Assembly: GCA_041859045.1 (NCBI GenBank)
Contig: JBHELB010000020.1
Location: 51,913 to 115,912, forward strand
DNA: 64,000 nt
Direction of reading: 5' to 3'
Origin: JBHELB01 sp041859045
GTDB taxonomy: Bacteria; Hydrogenedentota; Hydrogenedentia; Hydrogenedentales; SLHB01
Each line of letters opens with the position of its first letter. The first letter of the stretch is position 1. Shown here piece by piece: positions 1-9,545 of this stretch. The translations under genes and the position numbers were made by a program. The notes under the pieces were generated by a model that was not told the DNA's origin, did not search any database, and saw only the letters and a program-made list of their open reading frames with translations.

Positions 1-37
1 CGCCACAACCAAACCACACGGGAAGGAACCACGCGAT

Positions 38-1912
38 ATGCGGCCTGCCCATGCCATTGATAAGGCCGTAAATGCGGCGGACTATCCCTTGCTTCCTGTG
101 CCGCGCTCGGTGCAGTTTGGCACAGCGCGCTTCTTGCTTCCTATGCGGGGCGTGGCGTCCTTTCTCGGCGGCGAGGCCAATGAGCCGCTGGTTCAATCCC
201 TCGCGGTCGACGCGCTGCGTGGCATCGGCGGCGCGTGGGGTACGGACACACAGCGCGGCGGCAAGATTGAGGCGCGCTTTGTGATCGATTCTGGTTCGGT
301 TCAGGAGGCCGAGGGCTATGTGTTGCGGGTCGACGCCGAGGGGCTGACCATCACGGCGCATGACGCCGCGGGCCTTTGGAACGGTGTGATGACGCTGCGT
401 CAGCTTGCCGCATGCGAAAAGGGGAGCTGGACGCTTCCCTTCTGCACGATCTATGACTACCCAAGCTTCCCGAATCGCGGGGTCATGCTCGATGTGTCGC
501 GCGATAAAGTGCCCACCATGGAAACCCTGTACGGCATCGTGGACCGCATGGCGTCGTGGAAGCTCAACCAACTTCAGCTCTATACCGAGCACACGTTTGC
601 TTACAAGGGCCACCCGAAGGTGTGGGAGAAGGCGTCGCCGATGACGCCGGAGGACATTCGCGCGCTTGATGCGTACTGTCGTGAACGCCACATCGAGTTG
701 GTGCCGAACCAGAACTCCTTTGGCCACATGGGACGTTGGTTGCAGTACCCGGAATATCAACATTTGGGCGAGATCCTTGGGGGCTGCTCGGATCTCTGTG
801 CGGTGGATCCCGATTGCATTCCTTTCCTGGAGGGGCTCTTCGCCGATCTGTTGCCGAACTTCACGAGCCGCCAGGTAAACGTGGGTTGTGACGAAACGAT
901 CTACTTGGGGAAAGGCCGCAGCAAAGAGGCCGTGCGCAAGCGCGGTGAAGGTCGGGTTTACCTCGAGTTTCTGACGAAGATCCGTGATATCGTGGCGAAA
1001 CAGGGCTTTCGCATGCAGTTCTGGGGCGATATTATCATGCAGCATCCGGAGCTTGTTCCAGAGCTCCCGAAAGATGTAATCGCGATGGAGTGGGGGTATG
1101 AGGCCGATCACCCCTTCGAGGAACACGGCAAACGCTTCGCCGCTTCCGGCATCCCTTACTATGTTGTTCCCGGCACTTCCACTTGGCTGAGCTTCGCCGG
1201 CCGCACCGACAATGCGGTGAAGAATCTGCGCAATGCCGCCGTGAATGGAGCGAAGAACGGCGCAATCGGATATCTGATCACCGACTGGGGCGATTTGGGC
1301 CATTTTCAACCCATGCCCGCATCCTACCTTGGCTTTGTGTACGGTGCCGGACTGAGCTGGTGTGTCGAGACCAATCTGAACCTCGATATTCCGCGCGCGC
1401 TGGATATGTGGGCGTTTGAAGACGCCGCGGGTGTGATGGGGCGTTTGGCGTATGATCTTGGCGATGCGTATGTGAAATCAGGAGCCCTCATTTTCAACCG
1501 AACTCTCTACTATCAAATCCTGCTTTTCCAGCCCGACGATCCAATGACCAAAAACCAATTGGCCCGCATCACGCGTGAAGGCTTACGCGCCACAGAAGAG
1601 GCTATCGATGCGGCTATGGCGAATCTTTCGCAGGCCCGTATGAATCGCGCCGACGCGGCGCAAATTGCGGAGGAGTTCACGCAGACGGCAAACCTCATGC
1701 GTTTCGCGTGCCATGTGGGCGATGCCCGACTTCGCGCGGGCGGCGTGGGCATTGCGCAGATTGCTTCGGAGGATAAGAAACAACTCGCGGATGAATTACG
1801 CCCGCTTATCGCGGAACATCGTCGTCTCTGGCTGTTGCGAAACCGCCCCGGCGGGCTCGACGACAGCGCCAAGCGCTTCGAGGATATACTCGCGAAACTA
1901 GAAAGCCGGTGA
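38..1912 (+). CDS. Beta-N-acetylhexosaminidase-like glycoside hydrolase, GH20 family
   Basis: This 624-residue protein looks like a family 20 glycoside hydrolase, which removes terminal N-acetylhexosamines by substrate-assisted catalysis. An N-terminal GH20b-type alpha/beta domain (about residues 15-140) precedes a TIM barrel that opens with YPSFPNRGVMLDVSRDKVP near residue 145. The expected catalytic Asp-Glu pair is at D285-E286 in VGCDETIY. The usual family motif is GGDE, so the Cys before the Asp is slightly atypical. A helical C-terminal extension of about 150 residues follows the barrel. The start is supported by GGAAGGA about 10 bases upstream. No signal peptide is evident, so a cytoplasmic role is likely. 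The gene converges on the GH172 operon. Family assignment is fairly sure; substrate is inferred. Confidence 0.82.
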   Translation: MRPAHAIDKAVNAADYPLLPVPRSVQFGTARFLLPMRGVASFLGGEANEPLVQSLAVDALRGIGGAWGTDTQRGGKIEARFVIDSGSVQEAEGYVLRVDAEGLTITAHDAAGLWNGVMTLRQLAACEKGSWTLPFCTIYDYPSFPNRGVMLDVSRDKVPTMETLYGIVDRMASWKLNQLQLYTEHTFAYKGHPKVWEKASPMTPEDIRALDAYCRERHIELVPNQNSFGHMGRWLQYPEYQHLGEILGGCSDLCAVDPDCIPFLEGLFADLLPNFTSRQVNVGCDETIYLGKGRSKEAVRKRGEGRVYLEFLTKIRDIVAKQGFRMQFWGDIIMQHPELVPELPKDVIAMEWGYEADHPFEEHGKRFAASGIPYYVVPGTSTWLSFAGRTDNAVKNLRNAAVNGAKNGAIGYLITDWGDLGHFQPMPASYLGFVYGAGLSWCVETNLNLDIPRALDMWAFEDAAGVMGRLAYDLGDAYVKSGALIFNRTLYYQILLFQPDDPMTKNQLARITREGLRATEEAIDAAMANLSQARMNRADAAQIAEEFTQTANLMRFACHVGDARLRAGGVGIAQIASEDKKQLADELRPLIAEHRRLWLLRNRPGGLDDSAKRFEDILAKLESR

Positions 1913-1930
1913 GCGTGGAGCCACCGGCTT
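1903..1930. terminator. Bidirectional hairpin between convergent genes
   Basis: A perfect 9-bp inverted repeat (AAGCCGGTG / CACCGGCTT) with a 10-base loop overlaps the stop codon of the GH20 gene and lies 32 bases past the end of the opposing GH172 gene. On the minus strand it is followed by a moderately T-rich run (TTCTAGTTT); on the plus strand there is no T tract. It most plausibly ends the minus-strand operon. Confidence 0.5.
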
Positions 1931-1961
1931 GAATATGGGTTTCGCTGTGTTGGTGAAACGA

Positions 1962-4664
1962 CTATTTGAATTCAACCCGGTCGATGCCGGCTAACCAGGC
2001 TTTCGAGCGTTCATTCTTTCCAGTGACTTCGAAGCGCAACGTGTGTTTTCCTGGCGTCGCCGTGATCTTTCCAAGTTCTACTGCTTGGGCTCGCATCACT
2101 TTCGGCGCGTAGCCATCAAAGGGCTGGCCGATCGGTTTCCCATCGAGAGAGACTTGTACAATCCCGAAGTCTGGCGCCTGAGTATAAAAGACGCGCAGCG
2201 AGCATTCGGCTTCTTGCGTGACGACCCATTCCGCGTCGACATATCCGCCGGGAGACGTCAGTTCGTTCGTGAAAAACAACTGCGCCCCATTGCTCCATTC
2301 AGGCCCGAAGTCTTTCATCGGCTGTACCTGCGTTTTGCCGCCGTTGGTTGCGGTTATCTTTAGGAATTCGCCTTCGACAACACCCGTCGGATTCAGCGCG
2401 AAGAAATCGATGCCGAAGGTCTCGCGTGTCTTGTCCGCAACACTGAGCGTGAGCGTATGTTTTCCTTTGAGCAGGGTGTCCGAGGGCCCGACGCGGATAT
2501 CCATCCAGCCCGGTTGGTCCGCGCGGCAGTCGATTTCCTCGCCGATCTGGTGACCATCCACCGCCACGCGCACTTGGCCCGTGTTCGGTCCTTGGAGCAG
2601 ACGCAGACGAACGTCATGAGGGCCTTCGTCGCTTGTCTCGAAGGAGAAGTCGATTCCTGCGCGGGGACTGCGGCCCGACACCTCAAGATAGGAGTCGCCG
2701 CTTGCGCCAGGTGTCTGCCCATCCACCACGTGTGTCGTTGCTCCGCCGCGAACACGCTTGCGGATAGCCTCCGCTTCGGTCACCGACGCAACTCTTTCAC
2801 TTGGAAGGATGCGGACCGCATCCAGATACACGGTTCCCTCTACTGCGCGCACATGCAGATCGTGTGTTCCTGCTTTGAGGCGTGTGCGACCGAGGGAAAC
2901 TTCGGCCTCACACGACATCGTCGTGTTCAAGTTGTCAATACTCGCGACCAGCCGGGCGGCTCCGAACGTCGTGGGGGAAAGAGCCCTTATGTCGTAGACG
3001 TCCTCCGTCGGAACTTCGATCTTGAGAACGGCTTCTTGTCCTTGCGCAAGCCGAAGCGCTTTACCTCCGCTAAACAATGCGTTTAAGTCCGCATCGGAAA
3101 CGATGTCGCCCGTTCCTTGGGTACAGACATTCTCCGCCTCGCGCGCGGCCGCCGCTCGGACCGATTGCCATAGGCGTTCTTTCACCGCAGGGATAGGCGT
3201 CTTTGTCACGGTGGCGTCTGGCGCGAAATAGCCAAAGGTTACGCCAGCGTAATCCGCAATGTACTCGTTCGCGTGACCGTGTTCGATGCCGCCGCGAAAG
3301 GTTTGCTGGAAGGGAATCAGATCCACCGTCTGCAATCGATACGCGTGGCAACGCCCTTGGGGATCGTCAAGGTATCCACAGCCCCAGAGCGGCTGACTTC
3401 CCACTTTTCCGAAGTACCAGCCGCCATTGAAATAGTCCTCGGTCCCAGTTCCGTTATACGCCGTGTTGTCGCGGCCGTCGATCCAGAGCATCTCGTCGCC
3501 TTCGAGGAAGCCCAGTCCCGGGCCTTCGCCCTGCATTGCGTGCGACACGCCGCACCATTGCCCGCGCCCAGTCGCCTCAAGAATTGGGAAGAGCTTCCCC
3601 GCTTCAGTCGGGTTCTGGCGATGCCATGTCGCGTGGAAGCGGCCCGTATTCTTTCCTGGCTTTCCGCGCTGTCCACCCCATTCCAACGAAGCGGTCAGCG
3701 GCAGCGCGCCGTCATTCACGAGTTCGACTCGGATTCCGTTCGCAAACGGCATGGGCCAATACGAGTAGTAGACCCCATCCTTGCTCCCGCAGAGGAGTCC
3801 TTGGGAAGCGCCCGTTGGGAAGGGCGCGAGGAAGAAGTCGCCCAGCGGCACGTTCACCTGCGGTTCGGCCGCACCATCGACGGTGACACGGAGCACCGCT
3901 TCACGCCGGACTTTCAAGGATGTGCTCTCGACGCGCAGTTTTAGGGCGTAGACCGAGCCTGCGCCGTCAAATTGGCCCAGCAGCGCGCTCTTTCCTGGCT
4001 CGATAGTGGCATTTCCCGCGGAGAAAGACTCCTTGACCGCTTCGGGCCAGGGGTTTTCGCCTAGCGCGTTCCATGCCTTCACGACGCGATCGAGTTTCTT
4101 TCTCGCACTGCGTCCGAGTTCAGGCGTGAAGGTTTTGACGCCCATCGCTTTTGGAAACTTGCGGTAAGTAATCTGGTAAAAATTGATCCGTTCACGCGTA
4201 ACGATCTTGAGACTCTTGCGGTACGGCAACGGCACGTAACTTGTCCACCCGCCCATCGCATTCACCGACAGCGGCGCGACAAAAGGCGGTTGCTTGTTTA
4301 GGAACATATCCTCGAACTTGTCAAAGGCTAGACGCGGCTCCGTTTCACCGTCGAAGTAGAACTCGATACGCCGAGGTCCGGGATTCGCGGACCAGATGCG
4401 GTACACGCAGCCCGGTCCTTGATCTTCGAAGATGACAAACGCCCCGTTCTCCTCGCGTAGTGCCGAGTTCGTGCCCGAGAACCCGTCGTCATTGCCGCCC
4501 GAACGGTCATAGCTCGACACTTGTAGCCCTTCATCCAGTCGGAGTTCGGGAAGACGAGTCGTGTCGATCAGCTCGAGCAGATCGCCTGTGCTGCGCAACG
4601 CCCACGCGCTGCCCTGCGCAAGCACCAGTAACGCGCACAGACCCAGCGCCTTGTGCAATTTCAT
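1962..4664 (-). CDS. Secreted GH172 (DUF2961) glycoside hydrolase with C-terminal beta-sandwich modules
   Basis: This 900-residue protein begins with a Sec signal peptide (about residues 1-22, ending ...GSAWA). It carries the DUF2961 domain now classed as GH172, a family that includes difructose-anhydride and arabinofuranoside enzymes. The family hallmark GTGTEDYFNGGW is near residue 403. After about residue 530 come three similar modules, each ending in a G(K/T)H-(T/D)-L strand and a 'D.(V/F)...P' end, which look like carbohydrate-binding or jelly-roll repeats. The ATG overlaps the stop of the upstream glycosyltransferase as ATGA, implying translational coupling. Substrate cannot be deduced. 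The signal peptide suggests action in the periplasm or outside. Confidence 0.82.
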   Translation of the reverse strand: MKLHKALGLCALLVLAQGSAWALRSTGDLLELIDTTRLPELRLDEGLQVSSYDRSGGNDDGFSGTNSALREENGAFVIFEDQGPGCVYRIWSANPGPRRIEFYFDGETEPRLAFDKFEDMFLNKQPPFVAPLSVNAMGGWTSYVPLPYRKSLKIVTRERINFYQITYRKFPKAMGVKTFTPELGRSARKKLDRVVKAWNALGENPWPEAVKESFSAGNATIEPGKSALLGQFDGAGSVYALKLRVESTSLKVRREAVLRVTVDGAAEPQVNVPLGDFFLAPFPTGASQGLLCGSKDGVYYSYWPMPFANGIRVELVNDGALPLTASLEWGGQRGKPGKNTGRFHATWHRQNPTEAGKLFPILEATGRGQWCGVSHAMQGEGPGLGFLEGDEMLWIDGRDNTAYNGTGTEDYFNGGWYFGKVGSQPLWGCGYLDDPQGRCHAYRLQTVDLIPFQQTFRGGIEHGHANEYIADYAGVTFGYFAPDATVTKTPIPAVKERLWQSVRAAAAREAENVCTQGTGDIVSDADLNALFSGGKALRLAQGQEAVLKIEVPTEDVYDIRALSPTTFGAARLVASIDNLNTTMSCEAEVSLGRTRLKAGTHDLHVRAVEGTVYLDAVRILPSERVASVTEAEAIRKRVRGGATTHVVDGQTPGASGDSYLEVSGRSPRAGIDFSFETSDEGPHDVRLRLLQGPNTGQVRVAVDGHQIGEEIDCRADQPGWMDIRVGPSDTLLKGKHTLTLSVADKTRETFGIDFFALNPTGVVEGEFLKITATNGGKTQVQPMKDFGPEWSNGAQLFFTNELTSPGGYVDAEWVVTQEAECSLRVFYTQAPDFGIVQVSLDGKPIGQPFDGYAPKVMRAQAVELGKITATPGKHTLRFEVTGKNERSKAWLAGIDRVEFK

Positions 4665-6049
4665 GTGACTTCTCCTTGTTTCATCAATTCTGAGCCGCTA
4701 TTTTCAGCGGGTCTTCCTTCCACGCGATGCTCGAACGTCCTGCCGCGCCAGGTCATCGGGCGACGAAGCAGTATTTGCCACGCGGTACACAGTTCGATCC
4801 ATACGCGCAGCAGACCCGTGATCGGATGGAGCCAGGGCACGATCGCGCGCATTCGGCACAGGCGTCGATGCGCGCTATAAATGCGGACATATTCGACATA
4901 CATCATCGCGCCGCCGATCACGAAGAGGCTAAGGCCGATGGAAAAACCATCCAACACTTGATGCCATATCCCGAGCACCACAGCCGGGAGGGGCAAAACA
5001 TAGGGGATCGTCCACAGGGGTGCTTTAGCGAGCGCCGTTAACGCCGAGTTGTTCACTCCAACGCGGTTCTTGCGCACGGTCGTGCGTATCGTGTTGAGAA
5101 AGCCCGCATACAAACGCACGCGCACCATCGACGCCGACCACATGATACCCATGCGGCCCCCCCAGAGCTTGACGGTTTCCGCCAGGATGGTGTCCTCGGG
5201 CTGTTGCCCCGGACATACCGAGTGGCCGCCGCTCTCCAGGTAAGCGCGCCGGCGCACAAGGGTAAACGCGCCGACGCCGATGGCAGGGGACGATTTCCGA
5301 TTGAACTTCTCCATGTCCGACTCGTGGATCATCGAACCCCAACCCGGCGCCAGAATGAGTTCTTCTCCGAAACTGCCGTTGTCGAGGAAGGGTACGCAGG
5401 TTAGAAAGTCGAACCCCTCGCGCTCGGCGTAATCGACCGCGAGACGAAGCGTGTTGGGATGCATCATCACGTCGGCGTCGCTCAATAGCAGCCATTCGTT
5501 GGACGCGTCCGCTTGCTCTATCGCGCGCCAAATGGCGTTTGCCTTGCCCAGCCAGCCTTCCTGTACCGGCGGGTCGTGAAGCACCCGAAGCGCAGGGAAT
5601 TCCGAGCGCAACTGCTCTAGAATTTTCCCCGTACGATCGGTGGAGTGGTCGTTAACCGCGATAATCTCCAGACATGGGTAATCGAGCGCCATCAATCGCC
5701 GCACCGCGGGTTCGATGCAGTCCTCTTCGTTTCGCGCGGGGGCGATCAGCGTTACGCCCGGCCAATCTGAACGCGAGCTCTTTTGCATTTCTTGTTCAGG
5801 CCCAAGGCAGAACATCACACGTTGATGCTGCAAAAACATCCGCCGCCGCAAATAGACCAGCGACCACGCCAATAGCCAGAAAGGCAACGCAAGCCAGACC
5901 AGAAGCGTTTTCCCGGTAACAAGCGCCGCGATGATGAGTGCCATCACGCCAACGCGCGTTATCAGGATCAGCCACTGGGCGTACAGTCGCCGCGTTTTCG
6001 GAAAGCGATAGGAGTAAGGCGTTCGTTCTCTGCGCGTGCGCCGTGCCAT
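4661..6049 (-). CDS. Membrane glycosyltransferase, family 2 (HpnB/CrtQ-like)
   Basis: This 462-residue protein has two N-terminal membrane helices (about residues 25-65), then a GT-A domain and two or more C-terminal helices (about 360-410). Nucleotide-sugar-binding and acidic motifs are visible: APARNEE, NDHSTD, the DXD-like SDADVM and a later PEDT. The layout resembles family 2 enzymes annotated as hopene-associated HpnB or carotenoid glucosyltransferase, but no such pathway genes are nearby. It lies 9 bases after the MFS gene and overlaps the GH172 gene by 4 bases, so the three form one operon. It probably transfers a sugar to a lipid-type acceptor at the inner membrane; donor and acceptor are unknown. 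Confidence 0.75.
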   Translation of the reverse strand: MARRTRRERTPYSYRFPKTRRLYAQWLILITRVGVMALIIAALVTGKTLLVWLALPFWLLAWSLVYLRRRMFLQHQRVMFCLGPEQEMQKSSRSDWPGVTLIAPARNEEDCIEPAVRRLMALDYPCLEIIAVNDHSTDRTGKILEQLRSEFPALRVLHDPPVQEGWLGKANAIWRAIEQADASNEWLLLSDADVMMHPNTLRLAVDYAEREGFDFLTCVPFLDNGSFGEELILAPGWGSMIHESDMEKFNRKSSPAIGVGAFTLVRRRAYLESGGHSVCPGQQPEDTILAETVKLWGGRMGIMWSASMVRVRLYAGFLNTIRTTVRKNRVGVNNSALTALAKAPLWTIPYVLPLPAVVLGIWHQVLDGFSIGLSLFVIGGAMMYVEYVRIYSAHRRLCRMRAIVPWLHPITGLLRVWIELCTAWQILLRRPMTWRGRTFEHRVEGRPAENSGSELMKQGEVT

Positions 6050-6058
6050 TACGGTCTC

Positions 6059-7417
6059 CTATTCCGCCACCACGGCATGCGAGCGGCCCTCGGGGCGAGG
6101 AAGACCTACGGTGATCCAGATAGGAATCGCCATGAACGCCGCCACTATGCCAAAGGCCGTGGCCGCGCCGAACTGCCAATACAGCACGCACCCCAAGAGA
6201 GGGCCGGCTGCCCGAGCCAATGCGCCCAGCGAGCGGAACACGCCCAGCACACGGCCTTGCTCGTGTTCCGGCGTATAAAGCGATACCAAGGCGGTCATGC
6301 ACGGGAGGATCTGCGCCGACCCCATTGCCATCAACAATAACCCCAGGTAGAGGAACGGCCAGCTTTCCGAGAACCCAATCAAGAGCAACGCCGGAACGAG
6401 CGTCAACAGGCCATGAAGGCTCATCCTGCGCGGACCGATAAGATCGGCGCGCCGCCGGACATAGCCCCCTTGCACCAAGGCCAAGACGACGCCCACGAAC
6501 AGCATCATGAGGGCGATGTGTTTCGGTCCCCAGTGAAAACGTTCGGCCGCCAGGAAGCTCAGCGAGAATTCCATCCCGGAAAAAGTCGTTAGGTAGAGAA
6601 AATAAGCGATATTTGTCCGCGTTACGCCGGGATACTCAACGACGTGAAAGAGGGCGATCGGATTGATGGTTCGCACCCGCTCCACGCGTGCGCCGTTGCC
6701 TTCGGGCAGGGTTTCGGGAAAGCGCCGCCAGATCATGCCCAGATTGACAACCGCCAGTATCAGCGCCACGAGCGCCGGGGTCGAGTACGGATTCACGCCA
6801 TAGGCTGCCCACGCGGGGAAATGGCTAGAAAGGTTGATCGTTGCGGAGAACCCGCCGATGGCCGGACCGCCAATGAACCCGAGGCCAAAGGCCAAACCGA
6901 TCAACGCCATCCCTTTGGAGCGGTTGCGGCTCGACGTCACATCCGCCACCACCGCGCTGGCTGTCGCGATATTGCCGCTCATCACGCCGCCGACGAACCG
7001 CGAGAGCACCAGCATCTCGAAGCTGCCTGCAAAGAACCAGATGAGATAGGAAAGGACCGTTCCGAAGGTTGAAATAATCAGGATAGGCCGACGTCCATAG
7101 CGATCCGAGAGCCGTCCGATCATCGGCGCACAGAGAAACTGGAGTAAGGAGTAGACCGACCCCAGCAGTCCGCCAAACAGGACCGTGCTTCCCATGCCAT
7201 GTGAAGGGCCCGCCCACGTCTCGAGTTGCTGCGTGATTCGCAGCAGCATGCCCATCAGGCCATCGCCTTCCGACACCGCGCGATAATACTCAAGCATGCT
7301 GGGGTACAGCGGGAAAATGATCGAAAAACCCACCAAGTCGATGAACAGCGTTACGCACATCACCGTGAGCACGGAACGTGCCCGTGGCGTCAACGATTCA
7401 GCGGATGCGTTCGACAT
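6059..7417 (-). CDS. MFS transporter, TetA-like drug/solute antiporter group
   Basis: This 452-residue protein has the 12-helix pattern of the major facilitator superfamily. The first helix reads LFIDLVGFSIIFPLYP, as in the TCR/Tet family, and motif A (GRLSDRYGRRPIL) follows the second helix. A long loop after helix 1 (about residues 45-75) is unusual and acidic. An AGGAA ribosome-binding site precedes the ATG. As the first gene of an operon with a glycosyltransferase and a GH172 hydrolase, it could export or import a sugar derivative rather than a drug. Substrate is not determinable from sequence. Confidence 0.75.
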   Translation of the reverse strand: MSNASAESLTPRARSVLTVMCVTLFIDLVGFSIIFPLYPSMLEYYRAVSEGDGLMGMLLRITQQLETWAGPSHGMGSTVLFGGLLGSVYSLLQFLCAPMIGRLSDRYGRRPILIISTFGTVLSYLIWFFAGSFEMLVLSRFVGGVMSGNIATASAVVADVTSSRNRSKGMALIGLAFGLGFIGGPAIGGFSATINLSSHFPAWAAYGVNPYSTPALVALILAVVNLGMIWRRFPETLPEGNGARVERVRTINPIALFHVVEYPGVTRTNIAYFLYLTTFSGMEFSLSFLAAERFHWGPKHIALMMLFVGVVLALVQGGYVRRRADLIGPRRMSLHGLLTLVPALLLIGFSESWPFLYLGLLLMAMGSAQILPCMTALVSLYTPEHEQGRVLGVFRSLGALARAAGPLLGCVLYWQFGAATAFGIVAAFMAIPIWITVGLPRPEGRSHAVVAE

Positions 7418-7654
7418 GGTTTATTCCTGCCGGCGGGGCCGGATTGGGTTGTAGATGGGCCTTGAAAGGCCCCAATCAAACAGCCAGTACTATACGAGCC
7501 CGCCAAGAGAGCGGTCAAATAGACGATAGAGCCCAACCGCTGGAAATACACTCGCGGCAACTTAAGCTCAAATCATGTTTTTTACCCCCGTTTTTTGATT
7601 TCCCCCCGGCCTTGACGCGATGATAGTTTCGGCAGTTTACAGGGGAGCGTCTTC

Positions 7655-8335
7655 ATGGGGCGGACAAACGCGGAAATTTTCGATATCCTGTCGCGGCATG
7701 ACCGGTTGTATGAGTATGCACCGGAGTCGTTGCAGGCGCTTGATGCGCTGCTGCCTGACAAGGGGCGTGTCCTCGACGTCGGTTGTGGCGATGGCGCGAT
7801 CGGTTCGGCGCTGCATGGGGCGTTGGTCGTGGGGTTCGATATCTCGGCCCGATGCGCGGTGCTGGCGAACCGGCGTGGCGTACGGGCGTCCGTGGCGGAT
7901 GCGGTGGCGGGATTTCCGTTCGCCGCCGGCAGTTTCGACACGGTGTATTGCGTGGACGTGTTGCACCATTTGGGCGGACGCTGGGCGGCGGTCTTCAGCG
8001 AAATTGCGCGGGTACTTGTTCCTCAGGGGCGTCTCATCATTGTCGAGCCCGATGCACGTAACCCGTTTGTCCGCTGGACGCAAGCGCCCGAGTCATGGAT
8101 CCGCGTTGCCCCGTACGACAACGAACCTGCCATTGACCCCGCTGAACTCCTTCCGTTGCTCAAGAAACTTGGTTTTGAAACCTCCTGCGAGCCGTTTGAG
8201 TTGGAGGCAAATCAGGTCGTACGCGATATTTTCCCCCTGTGGCAGCGTGCGTTGAAGGCGCCATTTGTCTTGGCGCTCGCGTGGTGGTGCCGGGGACGTC
8301 CCAACAAGTTTCTCATCCGCGCCTCAAGGGCTTAG
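7655..8335 (+). CDS. Class I SAM-dependent methyltransferase
   Basis: This 226-residue protein has the Rossmann-type methyltransferase fold. Motif I is VLDVGCGDGAIGSAL (about residues 40-54), followed by an acidic strand end in GFDIS and a post-I region FDTVYCVDVLHHLGG typical of Methyltransf_11 enzymes. The C-terminal 80 residues would hold the acceptor-binding part. It is divergent from the MFS gene and 56 bases upstream of comF. GGGGAGCG lies close before the ATG. The acceptor is unknown; small-molecule or lipid acceptors are common for this group. Confidence 0.75.
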   Translation: MGRTNAEIFDILSRHDRLYEYAPESLQALDALLPDKGRVLDVGCGDGAIGSALHGALVVGFDISARCAVLANRRGVRASVADAVAGFPFAAGSFDTVYCVDVLHHLGGRWAAVFSEIARVLVPQGRLIIVEPDARNPFVRWTQAPESWIRVAPYDNEPAIDPAELLPLLKKLGFETSCEPFELEANQVVRDIFPLWQRALKAPFVLALAWWCRGRPNKFLIRASRA

Positions 8336-8391
8336 ATCGCCTGACGTAAGAGCGTGGTCACTTCGCATTAGGCAGATAGGAGGGAGGAAAC

Positions 8392-9156
8392 GTGAGCGGC
8401 TTGGCGTTGACCCTCAAGAATCTTTTCCTGCCCCAGTTCTGTCAGCAATGCCGCATGCGTCTACTCACCGAGGAGAACGGCTACTTTTGCCCGACCTGTT
8501 GGGAGCGCAGTCCGCGCGTGATCAGGCCGTTTTGTACGGTCTGCGGAAAGCCGCATCCAGGCATGGTCGGCTACGGTTCCCCCCACAACTTCCCCTGTGC
8601 CGACTGCCGTGAACACGCAAAGCCGAACCGCTCCTTGCGCCGGGTCTACGGCGCGGCGGTTTATGCCGAGGCGGTGGAGGGGGCCGTCAAACTTCTGAAA
8701 TTTCACGGGAAGGTGCGCCTGGCGAAGCCGCTGGGGGAACTGATGGCCGTTTTCGCGCGGGAGGAGATGGAGACGGACGAGTACGACCTCATCATGCCCG
8801 TACCGTTGCACCGGGTTCGCGAGCGGCACAGGGGATTTAATCAGTCGCGTCTCTTGGCCGAGCGCATTCTGGGCGAATTCCCTAACGCGACGCTGGATGA
8901 ATCCCTGAAGCGAATCCGCCCAACCCAGGTGCAGAGCCGAATCTCCGATCCGGCGGATCGCAAGAAGAATGTGGTGGGGGCCTTTGCAGTAGAGCAGGGA
9001 ATACACTTGAAGGGACGCCGGATATTGCTTATCGATGACGTCGTGACGACTGCGGGCACCGTCCGGGAATGTGCCAAAGCGCTCCGAAAGGCCGACGCCG
9101 CCTTTGTCGATGTTTTGGCGGCAGCCCTTGCGGTGAAGAAGCCAATTCTTACTTAA
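8392..9156 (+). CDS. comF: ComF family phosphoribosyltransferase-like protein
   Basis: This 254-residue protein begins with a cysteine-rich zinc-finger region containing four CXXC pairs (FCQQC, FCPTC, FCTVC and PCADC). It continues into a type I phosphoribosyltransferase domain whose PRPP loop reads LLIDDVVTTAGTV near residue 220. ComF proteins act in natural transformation and DNA processing. The start is a GTG preceded by a strong GGAGGGAGGAAA site. Its 3' end overlaps the opposing small gene by 8 bases. The assignment is firm; a role in DNA uptake here is inferred, since no other competence genes are present. Confidence 0.88.
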   Translation: MSGLALTLKNLFLPQFCQQCRMRLLTEENGYFCPTCWERSPRVIRPFCTVCGKPHPGMVGYGSPHNFPCADCREHAKPNRSLRRVYGAAVYAEAVEGAVKLLKFHGKVRLAKPLGELMAVFAREEMETDEYDLIMPVPLHRVRERHRGFNQSRLLAERILGEFPNATLDESLKRIRPTQVQSRISDPADRKKNVVGAFAVEQGIHLKGRRILLIDDVVTTAGTVRECAKALRKADAAFVDVLAAALAVKKPILT

Positions 9157-9337
9157 TATCGGCCGTGAAACTCTTAAAAAAGCCGCTCAAACCGGTCAGC
9201 TTCTTCAGTTTTACATCCTCAAGCCGGTAGAGTTTCAGCTTGTGCGCAGCCTCCTCGGGGGTCGCGGCGATCACGGTCCCCACCTCGATGGTGTCCTCGT
9301 GTCGCTTGTTTGTCGCCATATACTCGTAGACGGCCAC
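9149..9337 (-). CDS. Small protein resembling the N-terminal piece of type II secretion GspF/PilC
   Basis: This 62-residue protein reads like the first segment of GspF/PilC inner-membrane proteins: a VYEYMA start, then GTVIAATPEEAAHKLK and a short VKLKKL strand. In full-length family members this segment precedes two T2SSF domains, which are absent here. There is no membrane helix. The GTG start is backed by a very good ribosome-binding site, AAGGAGG seven bases upstream, so the gene is probably real. It stands alone, tail to tail with comF. Function is unknown; it might be a soluble adaptor or a relic. Confidence 0.6.
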   Translation of the reverse strand: MAVYEYMATNKRHEDTIEVGTVIAATPEEAAHKLKLYRLEDVKLKKLTGLSGFFKSFTADIK

Positions 9338-9476
9338 TGTTCATCCTCCTTAGTCTGCCTGGTTGACGCTGAATTAGTGCGAAGAAATCTTTGGAGTGGC
9401 AGACGTATGAGAATGTTTAATCTAGCAAAAACTCGATTGATGATGGTATAATAAAGCTTCTATCGCGGAAAGTCAA

Positions 9477-9510
9477 TAGCCCCCCGAAGGTTTATCCCTT
9501 AGGGAGGCTA
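9477..9510. terminator. Hairpin downstream of rhaI, possible terminator
   Basis: A 14-position imperfect stem (12 pairs) with a 6-base loop lies 36 bases beyond the rhamnose isomerase stop codon and upstream of the small GspF-N-like gene. The flanks are only weakly T-rich, so it may be a Rho-independent terminator of modest strength or a leader structure. Confidence 0.4.
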
Positions 9511-9545
9511 TAATTTCAACCTACTGATATGGAGAGAGTTACGCG

